Assembly (NCBI GenBank): GCA_964535315.1
Contig: CAZHTS010000054.1
Coordinates: 1 to 33,700, forward strand
Direction: 5' to 3'
DNA from: CAZHTS01 sp964535315
Lineage (GTDB): Bacteria; Chloroflexota; Anaerolineae; Anaerolineales; Anaerolineaceae
DNA length: 33,700 bases
The notes beneath the pieces were generated by a model. The model saw only the letters and a program-made list of their open reading frames with translations, did no database searches and was not told the DNA's origin. How positions within the stretch are numbered: the stretch's first letter is position 1; each line of letters opens with the position of its first letter. Below, piece after piece: positions 30,179 to 33,700 of the stretch. The position numbers and the translations under genes are program-made.

Positions 30179-30439
30179 AAACCACATTCCTTGTGTACAT
30201 CCAACCCAAACAAGGCAAAAGCCATTGGTGAGAGCCGCCTGTTTACACCTTCGACGCCGCAGATGAAAGCCTGGGAGGCCCATTTCAAGGGATGGCAGAT
30301 ACGGCGCGGGTTTGGATGTGAAGGATTGACCAATTGAACCATCTCTTCTCAAATAGAACTCAATAAAAGTACGATTCTTACACGTTTGGGCGCCGGTAAA
30401 TGTGGGATATTGTTCTGTAGAATGATCGGGGAAACGTCT

Positions 30440-30472
30440 TATAATTATAGCATACCCGCTAAGCGCTTTAAC
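30440..30472 (-). promoter_or_regulatory. promoter for the small protein-kinase operon
   Basis: On the minus strand GTTAAA (30467-30472) and TATAAT (30444-30449) are separated by 17 bp. TATAATTATA at 30440-30449 is itself palindromic. Two copies of GAATGATCGG (30420-30429 and 30478-30487) flank it and could be regulator sites. A leader of about 260 nt would precede the first gene. The rest of 30188-30540 shows no supported gene. Confidence 0.45.
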
Positions 30473-30540
30473 AAATGGAATGATCGGCCGCCCCAAGAAT
30501 CATTTTCGGGCAGCGCTGTTAGTTTCTTACGAGAGGTATC

Positions 30541-31287
30541 ATGACCGTAACTGAAGATGTTATTTCGTCCGTCCTGGTAAATGCGCCTGCCGGCCCGGTG
30601 CGCGAAGTTCGGGTCGGGTTGTACTACACAGCCGTGCAAAGTCGTGCGGTTGGGCTGGCAGCCACGCTCAGCGACGCACAGTGCTGTGAAGCCGAAAAGT
30701 TTGACTGGATGGGGCGCCTGCACGAACGATCCGCTGTCGAACTGGCGCCCTTGCTTCGTTCCAAAAACTCGCTGGAAGTGAGCATCGGCCTGGCGGCGCT
30801 CAACTCGCTCATCGCCGTGCGCCCCGAAACCGGTGTGGAGATGAACGCCCGCGAGTTCATCTTGCAGCGCGGGCGGGAGAAAAATATTGTTACCGTCGGG
30901 CATTTCCCGTTTACCGACGCACTGCGCCAGGTTGCCAAACAGGTCTGGGTGTTGGAACAGGAGCCGCGCCCCGGCGACCACCCGGCCGAAGCTGCCCCCG
31001 AGTTACTGCCGCAGGCAGATATCATCGGCCTGACGGCAACGACGCTGTTAAACGGCACCTTCGACGATCTGGCGCGACTGTTTCCGCCCCAGGCGCTGGT
31101 GGTGATGATTGGACCAACCACGCCGCTCAGCCCGGTATTGTTCGACCACGGCGTAGACGTACTGGCCGGCTCTATCGTGACGGATGCGACAGCGCTGTTC
31201 TACAGCCTCGGCCAGGGAGCGTCACAGCGCCAGCTGGCCGGCATACGGCGGTTCACCATGCTGCGCGATCCGGCCAGCCTCGCCTGA
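30541..31287 (+). CDS. DUF364 family protein (putative metal chelation, Rossmann-like)
   Basis: The 248-residue protein matches the DUF364 pattern. An N-terminal V-G-L-Y-Y-T-A-V segment leads into a G-L-A-A-T-L-S-D region, an S-I-G-L-A-A-L-N-S-L-I helix, then N-I-V-T-V-G-H-F-P-F, and a conserved G-L-T-A-T-T-L-L-N-G-T-F segment followed by V-V-M-I-G-P-T-T-P-L-S-P. DUF364 is annotated as a putative heavy-metal chelation domain and often lies near molybdo- or metalloenzyme genes, but its chemistry is not established. GAGAGGTATC precedes the ATG. It begins the second plus-strand block after the sensor operon. Confidence 0.85.
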   Translation: MTVTEDVISSVLVNAPAGPVREVRVGLYYTAVQSRAVGLAATLSDAQCCEAEKFDWMGRLHERSAVELAPLLRSKNSLEVSIGLAALNSLIAVRPETGVEMNAREFILQRGREKNIVTVGHFPFTDALRQVAKQVWVLEQEPRPGDHPAEAAPELLPQADIIGLTATTLLNGTFDDLARLFPPQALVVMIGPTTPLSPVLFDHGVDVLAGSIVTDATALFYSLGQGASQRQLAGIRRFTMLRDPASLA

Positions 31288-31341
31288 CTCTGGCGCCGCC
31301 GATAGGAATGCGGGCGCACGCCGCTCAACGGTAATGGCAAA

Positions 31342-32616
31342 ATGAAAATCCAGCTTACCCCACTCGACCCCTGGATCGGGCATACGATCGGCTGTCAGAC
31401 AGAACTGACGCGCCAGGCGCTTGAAACGTACCAGCAAGAAAAACTGGCGCAAACGCTCCAGTGGGCGCGCACGAAGAGCCGCTTTTATCAGCGCCATCTG
31501 ATGCATGCGCCTCAGTCGCTCTCCAGCCTGAAAGAATTACAGGCCCTCCCCTTCACCACCGAGCAAGACCTTCGCACACAGGGGTTGCAGCTTGCCTGTG
31601 TGTCGCAAAACGAAATCCAGCGCATCGTGACGCTGCAAACTTCAGGGACAACCGGCGACCCCAAACGGATTTGCTTTACCGCCGGCGATCAGGAGTTGAC
31701 CATCGACTTTTTCGGCGTGGGCATGTCCACCCTGACCGAGGTAGGAGAGCGGGTGTTGATCCTGCTGCCAGGGCAGACGCCGGGGAGCGTGGGCGACCTG
31801 CTGCGGCTTGGGCTGGCGCGCTGCGGGCGCATCCCGGTTCCATACGGGCCGGTGCGCGACCCCCTGCATGCGCTGGAAGCGATGCAGGCGCAGCAGGCAG
31901 ATTGCCTGGTCGGCTCCCCGACCCAGGTGTTGGGGCTGGCGCGGCGCTGGCAGCCCGGCCGCAAGGCGCCGCGAACGGTTCTGCTTTCGACCGATTACGT
32001 TCCCGCGGCCATTGTGCGGGCGTTGGAGGATACCTGGGGTTGTAAGGTGTTCAACCATTACGGAACCACCGAGATGGGCCTGGGCGGCGGGGTAGAATGT
32101 GAAGCGCACCACGGCTACCATCTGCGTGAAGCCGATCTATATTTCGAGATCGTCGACCCCATCCGCGGCGAATGGGTGGCAGAAGGGGAATACGGCGAAG
32201 TGGTGTTCACCACCCTCACCCGGCAAGGCATGCCGCTCATCCGCTACCGCACGGGCGACCGCAGCCGTTGGATCCCCGGCGAATGTCCCTGCGGGACGAG
32301 CCTGCGGACGATGGAACGGGTCAGCGGGCGCTTCGGCGGCTTCATTCCGCTTGCCGGAGGAACCCTCCGCCTGGCAGATTTCGATGAAGCCCTGTTTTCA
32401 ATCCCTGACTTGTTGAATTTTTCGGTTACACTGACGGATACGGCCGTTCACATCGAAGCTCAGATGCTGTCACATGAGTATGCGCCCCGTCAGGTAGAAC
32501 GAGCGCTTGAGGCCATTCCTGCCATTCAAAATCTAAAAGTGACTGTCCGCTGTGCGCAAAACACAGGTGAAACGGGCAGTTTGCAGAAACGTATGCTGAT
32601 CGATCAAAGAGGTTGA
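31342..32616 (+). CDS. AMP-dependent CoA ligase, PaaK-like (DVU_1553 family)
   Basis: The 424-residue member of the phenylacetate-CoA-ligase-like group of the ANL superfamily activates a carboxylate to acyl-AMP and then acyl-CoA. Motifs include L-Q-T-S-G-T-T-G-D-P-K near residue 103 (P-loop), N-H-Y-G-T-T-E-M-G-L-G-G-G near residue 238, Y-R-T-G-D-R-S-R-W, and a C-P-C-G pair. A shortened C-terminal lid ends with Q-K-R-M-L-I-D-Q-R. Homologues sit beside mop and TrsS in Desulfovibrio. It would be placed to activate the acid made by Mop, which is inference. Confidence 0.9.
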   Translation: MKIQLTPLDPWIGHTIGCQTELTRQALETYQQEKLAQTLQWARTKSRFYQRHLMHAPQSLSSLKELQALPFTTEQDLRTQGLQLACVSQNEIQRIVTLQTSGTTGDPKRICFTAGDQELTIDFFGVGMSTLTEVGERVLILLPGQTPGSVGDLLRLGLARCGRIPVPYGPVRDPLHALEAMQAQQADCLVGSPTQVLGLARRWQPGRKAPRTVLLSTDYVPAAIVRALEDTWGCKVFNHYGTTEMGLGGGVECEAHHGYHLREADLYFEIVDPIRGEWVAEGEYGEVVFTTLTRQGMPLIRYRTGDRSRWIPGECPCGTSLRTMERVSGRFGGFIPLAGGTLRLADFDEALFSIPDLLNFSVTLTDTAVHIEAQMLSHEYAPRQVERALEAIPAIQNLKVTVRCAQNTGETGSLQKRMLIDQRG

Positions 32617-32617
32617 T

Positions 32618-33691
32618 ATGCGCGAAGTCATTACAGAAATTGAAACCTGGCTGCAACAAGGCAAGCCGGTCGCCGTTGCAACCAATGTAAAAATGGATGG
32701 GGCTGCCCTGCGCCCGTTGGGCGCCAAGATGGCAATGACGACCACCCTCGATATTGCCGGTTCGGTCACCGGCGGCTGCATCGAAAATGCGGTGTACGAA
32801 GAAGCGCAGGGGGTGATCAAGAGCGGCGTGCCCCGGCTGCTGCATTTTGGTGTGCCCAACAGCGAGAACCCCTGGGAAATTGGCCTGAACTGTGGCACCT
32901 CGTTGGACGTGTTCGTCGAAACGCTGGACACCCCGGCCTGGCGTGAAATTCTGCCGGCCTTGAAAACCTGCCTGGAGCAAAACCGGCTGGCGGCGGCGGC
33001 GACCGTCATCGGCGGCGCCGCCCTGGGAAAGAAAATGATGGTGTGTCCAGATGGACGCACCATCGGCGGCCTGGGAAATGCAACGCTGGATGAAGAGGTG
33101 CAGCGCTGGTTGCAGCAGCAGATGACCGTTCAGGCGGCGAACTGGAAGACCTTCGAGGTCGCCGGGGAAACGACGGAGGTCTTTGCGGATGTATTTGCCC
33201 CACCGGCGCGCCTGGTGGTAATCGGCGCCGTGCATATCGCCATTCCGCTGGTACGGCTGGCCCGGGAACTCGGCTTTTACACCATCGTCATCGACCCGCG
33301 CAAGGCGTATGCCTCCCGCCAACGTTTTGCAGATGTAGACGAGCTCATCGTCGACTGGCCTGCCGACGCATTGGAAAAACTGCGCCCCGACGAGGGCACC
33401 TACATCGCCTCGCTCAGCCACGACGACAAGCTGGATAACCCGGCGTTAAAAATTGCGTTAGCCAGCCCCGCCCGCTACGTCGGCGTGCTGGGCACCCACA
33501 AGCGAATTGAACAACGCATGGCCGACCTGCGCGAACTGGGCGTGAGCGACGAACAACTCCACCGCCTGAGCGCCCCGGTGGGGTTGAGCCTGGGCGCAGT
33601 TTTGCCCGGCGAGATTGCCTTATCCATCCTGGCCGAGATGGTCGCCGCCCATCACGGAATTTTTCGAAAGAGCGACACCTCACGCCCATAG
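32618..33691 (+). CDS. xdhC: XdhC-family aldehyde oxidoreductase maturation factor
   Basis: The 357-residue protein has an N-terminal XdhC/CoxI domain (V-A-V-A-T-N-V, then G-S-V-T-G-G-C-I-E-N-A-V, and I-G-L-N-C-G-T-S) and a C-terminal Rossmann XdhC_C domain (V-V-I-G-A-V-H-I-A-I-P-L-V-R-L-A near residue 205, V-I-D-P-R-K-A-Y, and Y-V-G-V-L-G-T-H-K-R). These proteins bind the molybdenum cofactor, help its sulfuration, and insert it into XDH-family apo-enzymes. It starts 1 nt after the CoA ligase stop and is the likely maturase of Mop encoded 12 kb away. The gene ends 10 nt before the window edge. Confidence 0.95.
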   Translation: MREVITEIETWLQQGKPVAVATNVKMDGAALRPLGAKMAMTTTLDIAGSVTGGCIENAVYEEAQGVIKSGVPRLLHFGVPNSENPWEIGLNCGTSLDVFVETLDTPAWREILPALKTCLEQNRLAAAATVIGGAALGKKMMVCPDGRTIGGLGNATLDEEVQRWLQQQMTVQAANWKTFEVAGETTEVFADVFAPPARLVVIGAVHIAIPLVRLARELGFYTIVIDPRKAYASRQRFADVDELIVDWPADALEKLRPDEGTYIASLSHDDKLDNPALKIALASPARYVGVLGTHKRIEQRMADLRELGVSDEQLHRLSAPVGLSLGAVLPGEIALSILAEMVAAHHGIFRKSDTSRP

Positions 33692-33700
33692 CAGCAAATC

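Noticed and set aside
30179..30496. 193-residue version of the small protein upstream of the sensor operon
   Set aside because: The upstream part crosses the likely promoter and has no conserved pattern; a ribosome-binding site supports the start at 30178.

Overview
This is a draft-genome window with three runs of exactly 100 N. It comes from a GC-rich anaerobic bacterium. The gene content suggests a Chloroflexota (Anaerolineae-like) or other anaerobic lineage: a lipoprotein with a long Pro/Ala/Thr linker, a NarX/NarL-type two-component pair, a Desulfovibrio-type molybdenum aldehyde oxidoreductase, and a membrane-bound [NiFe] hydrogenase. No rRNA or tRNA is visible, so the taxonomy is inference only.

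Left third (1-9730), accessory and partly decayed. A yefM/yoeB toxin-antitoxin pair has its paired TGTACA operator. It is followed by a broken LysR gene running into a gap, then a five-gene plus-strand operon (membrane protein, Xre regulator, DUF4386 membrane protein, two tandem quinone-reductase-like MDR proteins) behind a promoter overlapped by a perfect 15-bp inverted repeat. After that come a small membrane protein, ung, a truncated DinB gene, and an AraC-GyrI regulator with a flavin-reductase/GyrI fusion. A decayed yoeB remnant lies upstream of the AraC gene. Two of the three gaps are flanked by identical 55-nt sequences and look like unmerged contig overlaps rather than missing DNA.

Middle (9732-21008). 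A proline-rich lipoprotein ends in a 38-bp perfect-palindrome terminator and converges on a long minus-strand operon. Read 5' to 3', that operon encodes Mop (XDH-family molybdenum aldehyde oxidoreductase), a 16-Cys four-cluster ferredoxin of the HycB/CooF/DmsB type, and seven subunits of a group 4 membrane [NiFe] hydrogenase (NuoL-like, NuoN-like, small NuoB-like, NuoH-like, NuoI-like, NuoC-like, and large NuoD-like with both CxxC nickel motifs). The arrangement parallels formate hydrogenlyase with formate dehydrogenase replaced by an aldehyde oxidoreductase. A proton-pumping 'aldehyde hydrogenlyase' (aldehyde + H2O -> acid + H2) is the main hypothesis.

Right third (21294-33691). A divergent operon matches the mop-associated neighbourhood known from Desulfovibrio (DVU_1551-1559 / Trs families): a FAD/Fe-S/HdrB-like oxidoreductase, a small CxxC redox protein, a methyltransferase, a C-GCAxxG-C-C protein and radical SAM protein TrsS. 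After an interposed minus-strand block (small protein, conserved hypothetical, GAF-GAF histidine kinase, LuxR-type response regulator), the set resumes with a DUF364 protein, an AMP-dependent CoA ligase and an XdhC-type maturation factor. XdhC would mature Mop. The CoA ligase could activate the acid product. The roles of the Trs proteins are unknown.
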